In this document: positions 25,416 to 36,903 of the stretch, in pieces | Layout of the letters: each line of letters opens with the position of its first letter | Position numbering within the stretch: position 1 is the stretch's first letter | Assembly (NCBI GenBank): GCA_013397845.1 | Contig: VZTG01003225.1 | Coordinates: 975,538-1,039,537, forward strand | Reading direction: 5' to 3' | Length of the DNA: 64,000 nucleotides | Source of the DNA: Melanocharis versteri | Lineage: Eukaryota > Chordata > Aves > Passeriformes > Melanocharitidae | Translations under genes and position numbers: made by a program | The notes under the pieces: model-generated | Database searches by the model: none | Told to the model about the DNA's origin: nothing | What the model saw: only the letters and a program-made list of their open reading frames with translations

Positions 25416-26549
25416 TCAGCCACTGTGGTCCTTTTTGCCTGCCATATAACACTGCACACTCACACCCAACTTGCTGTCCTCTGCCAGGTCTCTTTTGTCA
25501 TTAATGCTCTCGCAATACAATGGGATCAGGTCTGGTTCAGCAGTGCACTCTATACATTGCCTGTTGTTTAGAGGGGTGGGATAAATTAGAATAAACTTTT
25601 CCTTATGAGTACCTTTGTCTTTTAAACTTCTATGTCACAAAGCTGTGTGTGAGTTTCATTTAACCAAATATTTTATGGATATATGCAGTAACAAAACAGA
25701 CAAAGTGAAGAAGAAATAATGTAACAATTTTCATATATTCACAAATTTTTTACATAGCTCAGGCTGAAAATGTGACACAAACATTCTTCTGTAGCATGCC
25801 AGCCTTTGCTGAGGGATATCAAGAAATAGTGTAAACACTTGCAGGCAATAATTTGTATTGTTTTGTGGTGAAGGAAGTAGATATCTGATTAAAAAGAAAC
25901 CTTATTAAATGCAAACATTTGTCTTCTGTTTGCTTTTTACATTCATAAGGAGGAACAGATCCTTTAAAAAATGAATCTGTTGTTCACTAGGATTCTTGGA
26001 AGGGCTTGTTAAATCAGCAGGAACAAAGCTAGACATCTGGAATTACTGCACTTCTACCAAGCACTACCTGATGCCCTGACACCTGAGCTGCATGAAAAGA
26101 TGCATCCCACATATTTCTTTAGCTGTTAGCACAGCAGCCTCATTGTCCCTTGAACAGAGAGAACAAGAGAGCTCTCTGGCTTTGCACCTTTGCTTTCCAA
26201 TCTCAAGTTTGCACCTTTCTATGCCATGCTGCTTAGGTTTTTGCAGCAAATCTGTGATGCACTGGAGTACAGTAGGCGGTTTACTTGTTTTCATGGAAGG
26301 ACAATTTGTACTTAAAGCAGTGATTAGATGAATTCTTTCTTTCTTGCATGCTTTAGTTTCTGATGAGTACTAGCTTCATCAGTGTAATTATAATTAGCAC
26401 TCTTCATCTTGCTTTTACGGTACCAGCTGGACAGATTGGTCCTCTTACTGCACAGATTGGCGGCAGGGTTGCCTACATGGAGTTAGGTGACAGGCACCAT
26501 GAAATAACAGATGGTAAATTCAGGGCTTGTTGGCAATCAGCAGGTTTTT

Positions 26550-26660
26550 GCTAATGACTTAATTAGCTATGCAAATTGTCAAATCAGTGTGAACATTGTT
26601 TTTATCGAAAACTTTACCTAAATTAATTACCATAATTAAGTAGCAGAATGTCAAGTATAT
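26550..26660. other. Homeodomain/octamer-motif-rich intronic block
   Basis: Within about 110 bp lie ttaattagc, atgcaaatt (POU octamer-like), aaattaatta and ataattaag. The block sits about 550 bp upstream of the terminal exon and has no coding frame. It is a candidate conserved enhancer. The motifs are short and AT-rich, so chance is possible. Confidence 0.3.
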
Positions 26661-27164
26661 TGGATGCGTAAAAGGGCTTGGCTGGCTATGGATAAGAGAG
26701 TTACCATCTTTATTAGAGTGCTGTGCTCCACATTTGAGAAGTCTGAGGATAAGAAATGTGGTTTCTTTTAAACTACTTTTAAAATACGCATATCACCAAG
26801 TTCCAACTGAGATACACCCTGGTGCCTTTCCAAAGAAAATGGCTCAGGAAGGATTTACTAGATAAAGGCTAAATATTTCAAGGAGAAGTTTAAAGGCAGT
26901 TTCATAGCCTGTTTATTTGCTTAAAATCAGGCACATTTGTTAGCCTACCTGCTTTTCAGTTCTGGGGTTTCTGAGATCCAGAGCCATGAGCATGCGGCTA
27001 TAGACATGTGTTATAGTTTTTAATTAAATTAGAAATAAAGTGTAAGCTTCTCTCCTTGTCCCTACTGTGTGAGAACTTTTAACTCTATTGTTCAAATGTC
27101 ACAAAGTTAAAGAGATGTAAATTCTCTAACATAATTTTTTTAAGTTGATTTTTTCTCTCTCAAG

Positions 27165-27199
27165 GTTTCCATATAACAAATATTGGGTGCTGTTCACAG
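27165..27199 (+). promoter_or_regulatory. LDB2: Alternative 3' splice site and its 35-nt exon extension
   Basis: The tract ttgattttttctctctcaag ends in an AG at 27163-27164. It has a much better pyrimidine tract than the acceptor actually expected (gtgctgttcacag at 27199). Splicing here would add 35 nt, shift the frame and give Val-Ser-Ile then TAA at 27174-27176. The LIM-interaction domain would be lost. The stop would sit in the last exon, so nonsense-mediated decay is not expected. Use of the site is inferred, not shown. Confidence 0.45.
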
Positions 27200-27430
27200 G
27201 ATGTGATGGTGGTAGGAGAACCAACTCTGATGGGAGGCGAATTCGGGGATGAAGACGAAAGGCTTATCACTAGATTAGAGAATACACAGTATGATGCAGC
27301 AAATGGCATGGATGATGAAGAAGATTTCAACAATTCACCTGCACTGGGAAATAACAGCCCGTGGAACAGCAAACCTCCTGCTAACCAGGAGACTAAATCT
27401 GAAAACCCCACACCACAAGCTTCCCAATAG
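27200..27430 (+). CDS. LDB2: LDB2 terminal coding exon: LIM-interaction domain
   Basis: Seventy-six codons and a TAG stop follow the acceptor cacag, entered in phase 0. The peptide starts DVMVVGEPTLMGGEFGDEDE. It continues through RLITRLENTQYDAANGMDDE and ends in a Ser/Pro/Asn-rich tail finishing QASQ. This is the LIM-interaction domain, the extended segment that lies across tandem LIM domains of LHX/ISL and LMO proteins. The residues Tyr (NTQYDAANGM) and DDEEDFNN are the LDB2-type variants; LDB1 has Phe and a different acidic run. The exon is intact. With the two upstream exons it gives the last 168 residues of a protein usually about 373 long. Confidence 0.96.
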   Translation, partial: DVMVVGEPTLMGGEFGDEDERLITRLENTQYDAANGMDDEEDFNNSPALGNNSPWNSKPPANQETKSENPTPQASQ

Positions 27431-27502
27431 GTTATTCTGCAGCAATGCCCACTGCAATGTGCCTCAGTGGGTTATTGATTACCGTTTCACAGCATTCTTC
27501 AA

Positions 27503-27508
27503 AATAAA
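27503..27508 (+). terminator. LDB2: Proximal polyadenylation signal (possible)
   Basis: A canonical AATAAA lies 73 nt after the stop codon. There is no strong GU-rich element just downstream. If used, the UTR would be under 120 nt. Confidence 0.35.
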
Positions 27509-28010
27509 ATTTAAAAGAAACACCTTTCAAATGATACAGTATCTATTTCTAAACTAAAGCTATCCAAATTTTTTTTGTTAGGGAAAACTCTTGTATAAGC
27601 TTCCATATACATTCCTTGGAAGTATTCTCATACAACTAGATACTGGCACTGACCTCAATTAAAATAATTGAAAATTAAACAGCATCTCATGGCAAATTTC
27701 TGACAGTGCATTTTATTGGAAGGGGTTGTTTTTTTCCTCATCAAACAATGGCCATATTTTAACGAGTCATCAGTGCTCAGGATCTCATTAACGTAACTAT
27801 GTAAAACTTTTTACAATTGTAATATATTTTCTGCTTTTCAACTTGCACCTGAAATTTCTTGTTTCAGAAAAAGATCAGCTTTTAAGGAAAAGTAATTTAA
27901 AGTAACTTTTGTTCATTCTTTAACTTTTCTTTCAAGAGTTAGTCATTTAAAGGATCCAGCATTTTTAATTTACATTTAGCTGATGCCAGTAGATACTCTA
28001 TCCATCATTT

Positions 28011-28016
28011 AATAAA
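28011..28016 (+). terminator. LDB2: Internal polyadenylation signal (possible)
   Basis: An AATAAA occurs in the middle of the UTR, and a second lies at 28174-28179 with tttgtgttttt after it. Either could give intermediate transcripts. Confidence 0.35.
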
Positions 28017-28463
28017 AATACTGAAACAAGAAATGTCTTTTTTTCATCAAAGACATGAGAAATATTTTTATGTGGAAAAAGACACCCAGTCCTATGAGAG
28101 TTTATGCTTTGTAAAATTGCTGTCGATCCAGATATTTTAAAGCCATGTAATCCATTAACTTTGTGGGCAGCTTAATAAATCTAAAACTTTTGTGTTTTTA
28201 TTATTGTATCTGAGTTGGCTTTGTTGTTATTTCTTTTCATAGTATATTTCTTGTATAATATTTTTGTAAAGCCCTCATTTTTTGTTTTACTTTTTTGTTT
28301 TGTTTTGTTTTTTATTCCGGTGTATTTATGTGAAACTTTATAAAAGAAACTAATTTTTTTCATTTACATATTAATATGTTCAACTCATCATGTAAAGACA
28401 CAGTGAGTCAGTGTGTTATATAATACAACTGTATTTTATGTATGCTTTGCCAATAAGTGTGCC

Positions 28464-28469
28464 AATAAA
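28464..28469 (+). terminator. LDB2: Distal polyadenylation signal
   Basis: The AATAAA in gccaataaactgtgtt is followed within 30 nt by GU-rich tgtgtt and tgtgctctt. This is the best-supported 3' end of LDB2 in the window. Confidence 0.7.
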
Positions 28470-29034
28470 CTGTGTTAACAAATGTGCTCTTATACAGTGC
28501 ATTTACAGTTCCTTGCATGCAAAACACACACACCCGTGTTCAGGATCATGCACCAGGGATTTCTGGAATTAATGTTCCACTGAATTGCAGTCTTTTTCCA
28601 GGTAAAGGGAGAGTCTATGGTTAGGTGTGAATCGCTTGCAGCTCAATTGGGTTTGATGCTCTTTTTCTAACAATAACGATGTGCAGCAGCACAGGTGAGT
28701 TACAGCAGTGAGAGCCAAGTGTGAGGGAGCGCAGGGCATCCAGCCAGAGCACCTCTATCCTGAACTCTGCATCCCTTGCCTTTCAGGGCCGGGGCTTATC
28801 GGAGCAGGGATTTCCACTCTGCTGGATTCTGTCTGATAGTTTTATGATGAGTCCCTCAACTGGTGATGAGAGGATTTTAAAAATCCTCCTTCTTTCTTTG
28901 CTTTGCTATCATACCAGTTGTTCACGGGCGCCAGTGAAACCCCTGGAGTGGTGGAGCTGCTCCGAGCACAGCCGGGCCGGCAAAGCCCCCGGCTGAGCTG
29001 GAGGACACAGGCACACACCCACATCCCCAGGAGC

Positions 29035-29097
29035 CCGGAATGCCCTGCAAGGTGCCTGGAATGCCCTGCAAGGTGCCCGGAATGCCCTGCAAAGTGC
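29035..29097. repeat. 21-bp minisatellite, three copies
   Basis: Three consecutive 21-bp units begin at 29035, 29056 and 29077 (ccggaatgccctgcaaggtg plus c). They differ at only one or two bases, and a partial fourth follows. The unit is a multiple of three, so open frames run through it on both strands. These look incidental. Confidence 0.95.
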
Positions 29098-30194
29098 GCC
29101 CTGCGAGTGGCAAACACAGGAAGGACTGTCGGCAGAGAGATGCTGAATCTACACAATCCTGCCTTTTGTGCAGGGGAGTGATGTTTTGTTCTTCCCTGAA
29201 ACTCTATTTTCAACACTGCTGACATTATTACAGCAGCTGAAGAGCTCCTAGGTTTTTTCTGAGTGGCTGTACATATACCCAGAATCCAGCCTAGGGAAAT
29301 GTCTCTCCTTAGCATATATGCATATTTTTTTAATCATGATTTTGCTGGATGTGATTCCACCAAACAGTTTTGAAAGGAGAAGGAATGCAGGGCAAAGCAC
29401 CCTGTGTGGCCACTTAGTTCTTGGTGAGAGACAGCTCCATCCCTGCCCCAGGAACCAACCTTGGCCCCTGACGTGGGCCCATGCTCCCGCAAACAAAATC
29501 CTTGTTCAATGAATTTTGGCACCTGTGGTACTCCTTGCAGGAAGATAGCCTAAAAGACACTCCAAGCTCTAGAGCACAAAGGATATCAACTATAGAATTT
29601 AAAACTAGCTAAATAACAAAAGTGGATAGCCATGCTGCTCCTTCGTAACACTTTCGGGATGTAGGAAACTGTAGTTTTATCATTCAGTGACCATATCAGC
29701 CCTGATTTTTCCATGTAAATAATTAAATTCACAATGTATTCCATTAAGGGATCTCTGGCTTTATATAACCGCTATAACATTACAATTATACACTGTAATT
29801 CTAATGTTCAAAAACACTAATCATTCATATTACATCTCCATGACCACACTCTAAAAGGCGTTCCTTATTATTAATCTTTCAAGACTGGCACTACTATTTC
29901 AATTTTTTAAAGATTTATGATGTCATATTACTCCTGTTGTTTCAGTAAATAAACACAGGAACACTTGAAAAATGGGCAACAGACTCCTTAGAGTGCTGTC
30001 CTTGAATTAATCTCCAAGGACACTTTCTCCATATCTCCTCAAAACCCTCGTCTACAAGCTATCAATCCACCCTATTGTGGTTAGGGTGAATAACAGACAC
30101 AGCTAGCTGATTTTATTTATTCACTTATTTATTCATAAAAGAAATGTCTAAAATGGGCCAGCTTGAGGAAGTGGTTGGGATGGACAGCAGCTGG

Positions 30195-30306
30195 ACACGC
30201 AGTCTCCTCACTGCTACGTCCTTCGCCCCCGTGCCCCGGGCTGCTGCGTGGGCTCTTCGTACCATGTTTGGTACGAAACGCCGAATGGTAACGAAATGAC
30301 ACGGTA
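30195..30306. other. CpG-dense patch with inverted repeat
   Basis: About 12 CpGs occur in roughly 112 bp of otherwise CpG-poor flank. Inside it, ttcgtacca (30256-30264) and tggtacgaa (30269-30277) form a perfect 9-bp inverted repeat around tgtt. It might be a regulatory element, a methylation-protected patch or a young insertion. No known element is recognised. Confidence 0.5.
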
Positions 30307-31240
30307 AACTCATCAAGATGGAGCCTGTGGTCCCATTTCTGACCCTAAGAGCTCATGCCCTGTCCTCAGGAACGCTCCCCACAGGCTGAGGATTAAAGAA
30401 CAGCGATCACATGAACTAATGGATTTTATGGCTCTCGGTTAGGGGCTGTCATTAAATGACACTGCAGCTTCCGTGTGCTCCGTGAGTGCCTGGCACAGAG
30501 CAGTGGGAAAGGTGAATAAACACCACAGGTGAGTTGAAGCAACAGGTTTGTTAAGAGCTGAGGTTGCAGCCTGAAGAAGGAAAGCTGGAAAGCAATAGTT
30601 AATTTTACTGTAATCTAATCTCACCACCTACCAGAACATTGTATCTCTCTTAGAATTTGGAAGGAAGTAATGTTTTTGGCACTTTCCCCTGGGGAGCCCT
30701 GAAGCTATTAAAAGGAGGAAGGAAACTTATCTCATGATGTTGAAATACTTTCAAAAAGAAAGCTCTTGTTTGTTTTAGCTAAATGGAGGGAAATACTGGC
30801 CCTGAGAAGTGCCCTTGCAAATCAGAGGGAGGAAATTCCAGGAGTTTACTCGGAAAAGCTGAATCACATGATTAGTAAAGTGACCAAATACGAACACTGA
30901 TAACCAAGCTGGTTGCTGTTACAAAGAACCTAAACCATGCAAGAGTCATAAGCACTGGTGGGTTTTGATTGTTCTTTGAATTTCTTTGTTTGGGGATTTT
31001 TTTTTTGTCTTCGTTCAGCAAAGTCAATTTCTTAGAGAATTTTCAGCTCCCATGAACCATCAGCTGGTCTCACCGGCTGCCCCTTGTGAAAATATTTCAG
31101 CTGCTAAAGCTTCTTCTTTCTCTCTTTCCACAACAAGCAAAAATAAGGAGTATTTACAAATTTGTAGTCTTTCCAGAAAGCAGGTTTTCTCAGGTTTCAT
31201 CATCTTTGCATTGAGATGTATGGGTGTAATAATGCGGTAG

Positions 31241-31285
31241 GATAATTCAATTTGGAAGGGACCTTGGGAGGTATAACTACTATTT
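31241..31285 (-). mobile_element. CR1 LINE 3' fragment
   Basis: The sequence aattcaatttggaagggaccttgggaggt follows the reverse complement of the CR1 3' UTR, where a gggttggaagggacct block is a hallmark in birds. It is short and 5'-truncated. Confidence 0.55.
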
Positions 31286-34200
31286 GCATTCTTTCAGCAT
31301 CACAGACCTCTGTGAAAGTCGTGACTAATTCTTTGCCTTGGTCCTGGAGAAGTTACTGCTCTCAAACATTTGGGAAGTGTAACCAACTTGCATCCTTGGA
31401 GAACAGAGCAAAAGCGCCCTGTACCAGAGAGCTGAGGATGCCAAGGGTGGTCAGCCTTGAAGTGTGCAGGAAGACATAGGGGTTAGAGGGAGAGGAAACT
31501 ACCAAAGGGAAAGGCAAAATACTGAACACCACTGGGTGTTCTCTAACACCAGGGTGGAGAGGCTCCCTACCCAGCCATGGCTGCAAAACACCATTAAAGG
31601 AGTCTAAATGATAGAACAGACTAAATTTTGCAATTTCACAGCCTCCATGAAAATCCCATTTTAGCAAAGACAGGATGAAAGAGAAAACATGAATGATTGA
31701 TATTGAAGGAAACCCAGTTTGTGTCTAATATATCCTGGAGAAACTGCTAATGGAAATTGAATAGTCCTGAAAATATTTCCTGAGACTGCAACTCTGATCA
31801 AGTAGCCCTATGGTGATATATTGCATGTCCAAATTAAAGCTGCCCTGGGGCACACGTAACCCCAGCAGCTGGTTTTACTGTGCAGAACTGGATGATTTGT
31901 ATGTTTTTTCTAGCTTTTTGACAGCATATTTTTATACAAGGCTAAGGTCTGAATCTTCTGCTATGTAAGAGGAGCTGCTGAATATTTAACATCCCATAGA
32001 ACTGATGTTAGTCCAGCATGTCATTCTGTTCTATTAGGAAGCCTGGTGGTACCCCAGCATTGCAGAATGGCAGATGGCACCCTTAGATAGAGAGTCACTT
32101 ATGGATGTCTCTAAATTTATGGACCATACTCATACATTTCTTGAGAAAATATGAATTTCCACCGAATGCTCACAGTATCAAAATCTGTTCTAATTTACCA
32201 TGTTCTTGTGACAGCAACTAGTACCAGTTCTTTAAAGGGGAGAGGCTTTATTAGGAGCAGTGATGGAGCAATCTAACTGTAAAAGCATTTCTTCCATGAC
32301 CCTGCGAATCACTTCCGAAATAAAAGAACTTTATCCCTCACATCAAGAAATAATTTTTAATGGGTCTATGGGCAGTCTTAATTCATAAGCACATTTTAAA
32401 ACACCATTATGCACTAAAGATGACATCAGGAAATAATTCACTTGTGCATACAGAATCTAAAACTTTATAAAAAGCATCCATCTACAACAGAGTACAAACA
32501 CTCCAGCTCCCCAAGAAATTCCCAAGTCTGTTTCCATCAATTTTACAGGGATCAGGATGAGATTAATTAGCTTTAGTTTGAATAAGATACTTAATTCATC
32601 CCTGATAATTCAGGTTACAGGTTACTGCACATTAGCAAGGGAATGTGCTTCAGCTGGACCAGAGAAATGCCCACCCAGTGTGCCTCCATGCCTGTAGGAG
32701 AACCAAATTCAGGATCCTTTAGGTCAGTGCTCATGGCTAGAGCCTGAGTTTCTCCAGGTTCATTTTCTTTTTTTTTCTGTGTGTGTTTGTGGGGATTTTA
32801 TGAGGGTGGAGATTTTTAATTTGGGAATATTTGGGGTCTTCTTTTTTTTTTTTTCCAACCTGTACAGTGCCCTACAGATGTTCAAGACCATATCAGTTTG
32901 AAGGTGACATGCAGAGCACTTGTGAGAATGTGTGTGTTGCAGTACTTTATATTATGTTAAAAGAAACTCTGCCTGATCTCTGGAGATCCTCAAGTTGTGT
33001 ATCACCCCAGTTTAATTAATAGCTCTGTCCTAACAACTCTGAATTCACCTGAGTTGCTATGTATAATTTTGTATTGAACAGTTATACTGTATAAGGTTAT
33101 CATCTCCTTTGTAATGCATTAGGAGATGTTTTAGCAAATGCTTGATATAAAGCAGGCATTTAACACTCCTTATCGCATTCGACTGCAACTCTCATTTCAT
33201 CACATGAAGTTTCATCCTCCCTGAGTAGTCTCTTGGGGGGTCTGAGTACTGAAAAAGCTTTTAAGAGCTGGTGTTTGGTGCTTTCAGATGTTGGGGTTTT
33301 TTTTTTTCCATTCTATTTTCTTCCATTTCTCTTTGATAGCTTATGAAAATTTGTTTGTCATTTTGCTCAAAGTTTTTAACTTTCCATCTTCTTCTGGCCA
33401 TGTGCAAAACAGAACACAGGACTCGCATGTGCTCCACACAGACAAACCCATCAAAACCAAGGTGGGTTGCTCCTGGCTTGCCAAGAGAGATCAAATTCAG
33501 CAGACAGAAGGTGTGAAATTTAGGAACTGTAATCAATACTGGGGTTTGTGTCTGTCTTTGACTGCAAACTCCATTCTGAAAGGGAATTTTCAGTGGTTTT
33601 CTTTGAAATCTCTCCTCCAGGTTAAACTCGTGCTCCAGTGGGTGATAACAAAGGGTGAGCTACTGAGACAGCTATCTTTTCATTTGAGTTTGTCAGCAGC
33701 TCTGTGTCTGTGCTTAGACCATGAGCTCCTCCAATGTGAATCAGGTGGGAAGTGCTGCAGGAGCTGGGCTTATTGCTAAGGTGTCCCTGGACAGCAATCA
33801 CGAACCTTTATTGTGGTTCCTGAGCTCTGCAGCAGTAATGCAATTTCGTTTTTGCATATCGCAGCTCTCTCTTCTGCTGGTCTTTGTGTCAACAGGGACG
33901 GGGAGTTTCAAGTCGGCTTTGTTTGTTTTGCTGGTATTTCAGCCTAAAAGCTACAAAAAATATAACCTTTATCAGCTTTCTTTCTTCCAGAAAATGTATT
34001 ATTTTTAAGTATACCCCATTTTTTATAGAAGTCAGGACTTCCTTGTGAAGGGCCTAACTCAAATTTCACGCAGCAGGATTTGGCTTTACTGTAGATGCCG
34101 GTTGCATTCCTGAGAGGGAGGAAAAAAATACTAATGGCCAGGTTATAATGAGGGGCTGAACACTGGCACTCCACAGGGAGGCAACATTTTTGAGCACAAG

Positions 34201-35540
34201 ACCATGTAATAGTAGGATATGGGCTTTTAAAATGGAAAGAGGGTTGTCGAGTCCTCTGATTTTTCTGTGAGACCCACAGCATGGCCAGTTCTCAAGTAGG
34301 GAGGGGAACTGCTGGGGAAGGAAGGAGTGGTCTGTATAATAATTGCCTTCAAACAGTCTGAGGCTTCTGAAAGTGGCAATCTACAAGACAGCAGCTTCCA
34401 AGAAAAGCCCATATACAGGGGAAGAAAACTGCAATCAGCAATGAAGGAAACCTTCTAGAGATGGGCCTCATGCAGGCACTTCCAGGTACCAGAATGGGCA
34501 CATAGCTGCAAGGTCAAGACTCAAAGGGGAAAATGGAAAATTGATCTTATTTTATATGTTTTTAATTTTATTCATTTGTTTTATTTTTAAATCATCTGTG
34601 ACCATGCAGTTCAGTGCCAAAAACTTCTGATTTCTTAACTGCAATGACCTCCTTTAGCTTATTAACAGGTGGATTAATTTGAAATATCCTTTGAGGAAGA
34701 AGAAAGAAAACACGGGGACAGCCCTACCTTAAAACCAGTAGAGTCATTTTGTCACACTAAAAACCTGGCTGCAGCCACAGCTTTTCTGGGACTATTTTGC
34801 TCATCAACCTACACCTCACCCTCTCTCCAAGTACCCTACAATCTCCTCCAGACCAGCACCTTCCTTAGGAGAAGGTTTGTGGTGATTTGACTATCACTGC
34901 AAAATATCCGCCTATATGACTGCAGGCTGTTGTGAAATATTCAGAGTAGATGTATAGAAATAATGATTTCTCAGAATCATGGTTCTTCAACATTTTGTTT
35001 TGTTTTCTGGGGGTTTTTGTGGTTTTTCTTTTGTTCTTTTGTTTTTATTTTGGAGGGTTTTTTTGTTGTTCAACCAAAACCTTTTTATTGGTTTGGAATG
35101 CATTTTTCCTTTTGGTTCCTTCTGGATATTGAAATTTTAAGTTCTACTTTGATAATTTTCTTTCCAGATGTGATTGTCATGAAACTGCAAACACCACAAA
35201 TTTGTTTTCAGTTTAAAACAAACAGTTAAAATTTTCTGGAGCTGGAAGTAAAATATCAAATACGAGTACCTCTGAACTAGCCACGGGTGGGCTGATGAGG
35301 TTCCCTTCTCAAGGCTCCTGACTAAGCCACAACACTTAAGAATGAATTACACAGACTGGGTCCTGCCCAGCTCTCTACAGAAATATGCTTGTAAAGGCTG
35401 CAGAGAGACAGTTTGAAGGACATATGAATAATATAGAATGATATAGATCACCCAAAACATCAGTTATTCCATCTGTCTCCTCTCCTTCCTTCCCCAATTC
35501 CCTTCAATATTTGAAAATAGACTAATCCAGGAGAGTTGCA

Positions 35541-35542
<2 letters not shown>

Positions 35543-35577
<35 letters not shown>

Positions 35578-35601
35578 AAAAAAAGCCGCNAAAAAAAAAA
35601 A
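35543..35601. repeat. Poly-A tract with ambiguous base
   Basis: A run of 32 A is followed by a gggaaaaaaagccgc interruption, a single n at 35590 and 11 more A. It is probably a homopolymer that assembled poorly, so its true length and the interruption are uncertain. Confidence 0.9.
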
Positions 35602-36903
35602 GGTGATAAAGGCTTGTCAGCTCTGGCTTTCCAGTTACAAGGGCTCATCTCAGGATGGTATGGTGGCAGCTGGTGCTTTACATGTGACCAGGACTGGACA
35701 GCCCTGACTGGACTGTGGCCACCGTGTACATGTGTGGCTTTGTGGCACTTTCTGTGCATACAGCGCAGCAAGCAGTTCCTAAAAAACACAGTTTCCTATA
35801 ATTCCCACAAAAGGACTGCGTTGAGGACCTCACTTTCTGTACAAAACCAAAAGAGCTTATCCGGCCTCGTGGCACATGCACTGTCCCTGCTGGGAAGCCA
35901 GCAGTGCCCTGATGAGGAGCACGGTGCACTCCGGCTCATTCACAGCCCCATCCCACCCTTTGGCAGCAGGCACAGCCCCTCTGCCTCAGCACCCACCGCC
36001 CTGCACCGGGGCCACTCAGCCTTTTACACAACCCAAGACACTTGCATGTCTTAACTTTCGTGAGTCTCGAGTGGAGCGGGGCCAATTTGGATCCCTTTAT
36101 TAGCAGTATTAAATTCCACTGTGCAGGTATTTCCACAGCTGTGAGTTATTCAACATAAACTACTGAAGTAGAGAATAGGCTGCAAATAACCCACCAGGGA
36201 ACAATTTCTTAAGTGCTAGTCATCCAGCAAATTCCTTTATTCTCAGTTTTTATAGCAGGATTATTTGATGTAGAGGATATGTCCAGGTTATAATGTATTT
36301 GATTATTTATAGCAGATATCTTGTGTCATAAGCTCCACTTTAAAATGGACAAGGATTATTGGAACTAGACAGATGTGATGTTAATTTCCAAAACTAACCT
36401 CATTTTCAGTGGAGCCTGTGCTATTGCTTGTACTTTTGAGAATATCACTTTTCTGGTAATTTTTCAACCTCCCAGTTGTTTTGCTACTAAGCCTACTTCA
36501 TCCTGTGATTTTTCTGTTTCCTATATCTTTCCTCGATGACTATTCCTGTTTCCTAGGGAAATATTTCCTTCCCAATTCCACCAAATGGATCCCCTGTATG
36601 GAAAAAAAAAGCTCTTTCTTTGTTCCACTCCTCATCAACACTCAAGATATGTTTTCAGTTCTGTGGAGGCCCCAAGAGCAGGTGTCACCTGCTTTAAACC
36701 CTTTAAACCTACTTGTACCCCCCTGAATGGAAACTCCCCCTTCTGTGTCACATGCCTGAGCCACCAGCCTGGTCTCTCTCTTGAGAAATGTATTTAGAGG
36801 CTATACACCTTTTTTGTAATGGTACTCCATCAGCCTAAAGACAAAGAGACCTTTACACAGTTCTTGCTGGTGTCTTCAAATCAAGTTATTGGCACAGCAC
36901 AGT

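Larger units (their letters stand above)
18121..27199 (+). other. LDB2: LDB2 intron, 9079 bp
   Basis: The intron runs from gtaagt to cacag and separates the linker exon from the LIM-interaction exon. It holds an A-rich tract near 19.05 kb, a two-copy tandem duplication near 23.3 kb, a GA microsatellite near 24.8 kb, a doubtful CR1 end near 25.4 kb and a homeodomain-motif-rich block near 26.6 kb. Stretches such as 18200-18550 and 24340-24610 are unique sequence without recognised content. A strong alternative acceptor lies 35 nt before the normal one. Confidence 0.9.
27431..28490 (+). other. LDB2: LDB2 3' UTR
   Basis: AT-rich noncoding sequence runs from the TAG to the distal poly-A signal. 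Earlier AATAAA hexamers lie at 27503, 28011 and 28174, so shorter 3' ends are possible. A T-rich TTTTG repeat lies at about 28280-28312. The exact cleavage point is inferred to be 15-30 nt after the last hexamer. Confidence 0.75.
28500..36903. other. Intergenic, downstream of LDB2
   Basis: I see no gene. The stretch holds a GC-richer patch with a 21-bp minisatellite (about 28.92-29.11 kb), a CpG-rich patch with a palindrome (about 30.2-30.3 kb), a CR1 fragment at 31.24 kb and a poly-A run with an ambiguous base at 35.54-35.60 kb. T-rich tracts lie at about 33.29 and 34.99-35.07 kb. The open frames of up to 163 codons show no domain, splice context or codon signal that I trust. Confidence 0.7.

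Noticed and set aside
28842..29315. 157-codon open frame on the minus strand
   Set aside because: It is generated by the GC-rich patch and the 21-bp minisatellite, which gives a meaningless GHSGHLA-type repeat. Overlapping frames are open on both strands.
32855..32930. Acceptor-like T tract plus AG in the intergenic region
   Set aside because: The frame after it closes quickly or reads as nonsense in all three phases. T tracts of this kind are common here.
33288..33779. 163-codon open frame on the + strand
   Set aside because: It starts in a T-rich tract (poly-Phe start), has no domain or family resemblance and no splice or promoter context.
35614..36054. 146-codon open frame on the + strand
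   Set aside because: It has no recognisable protein features, sits next to a poorly assembled poly-A tract, and the opposite strand is also open.
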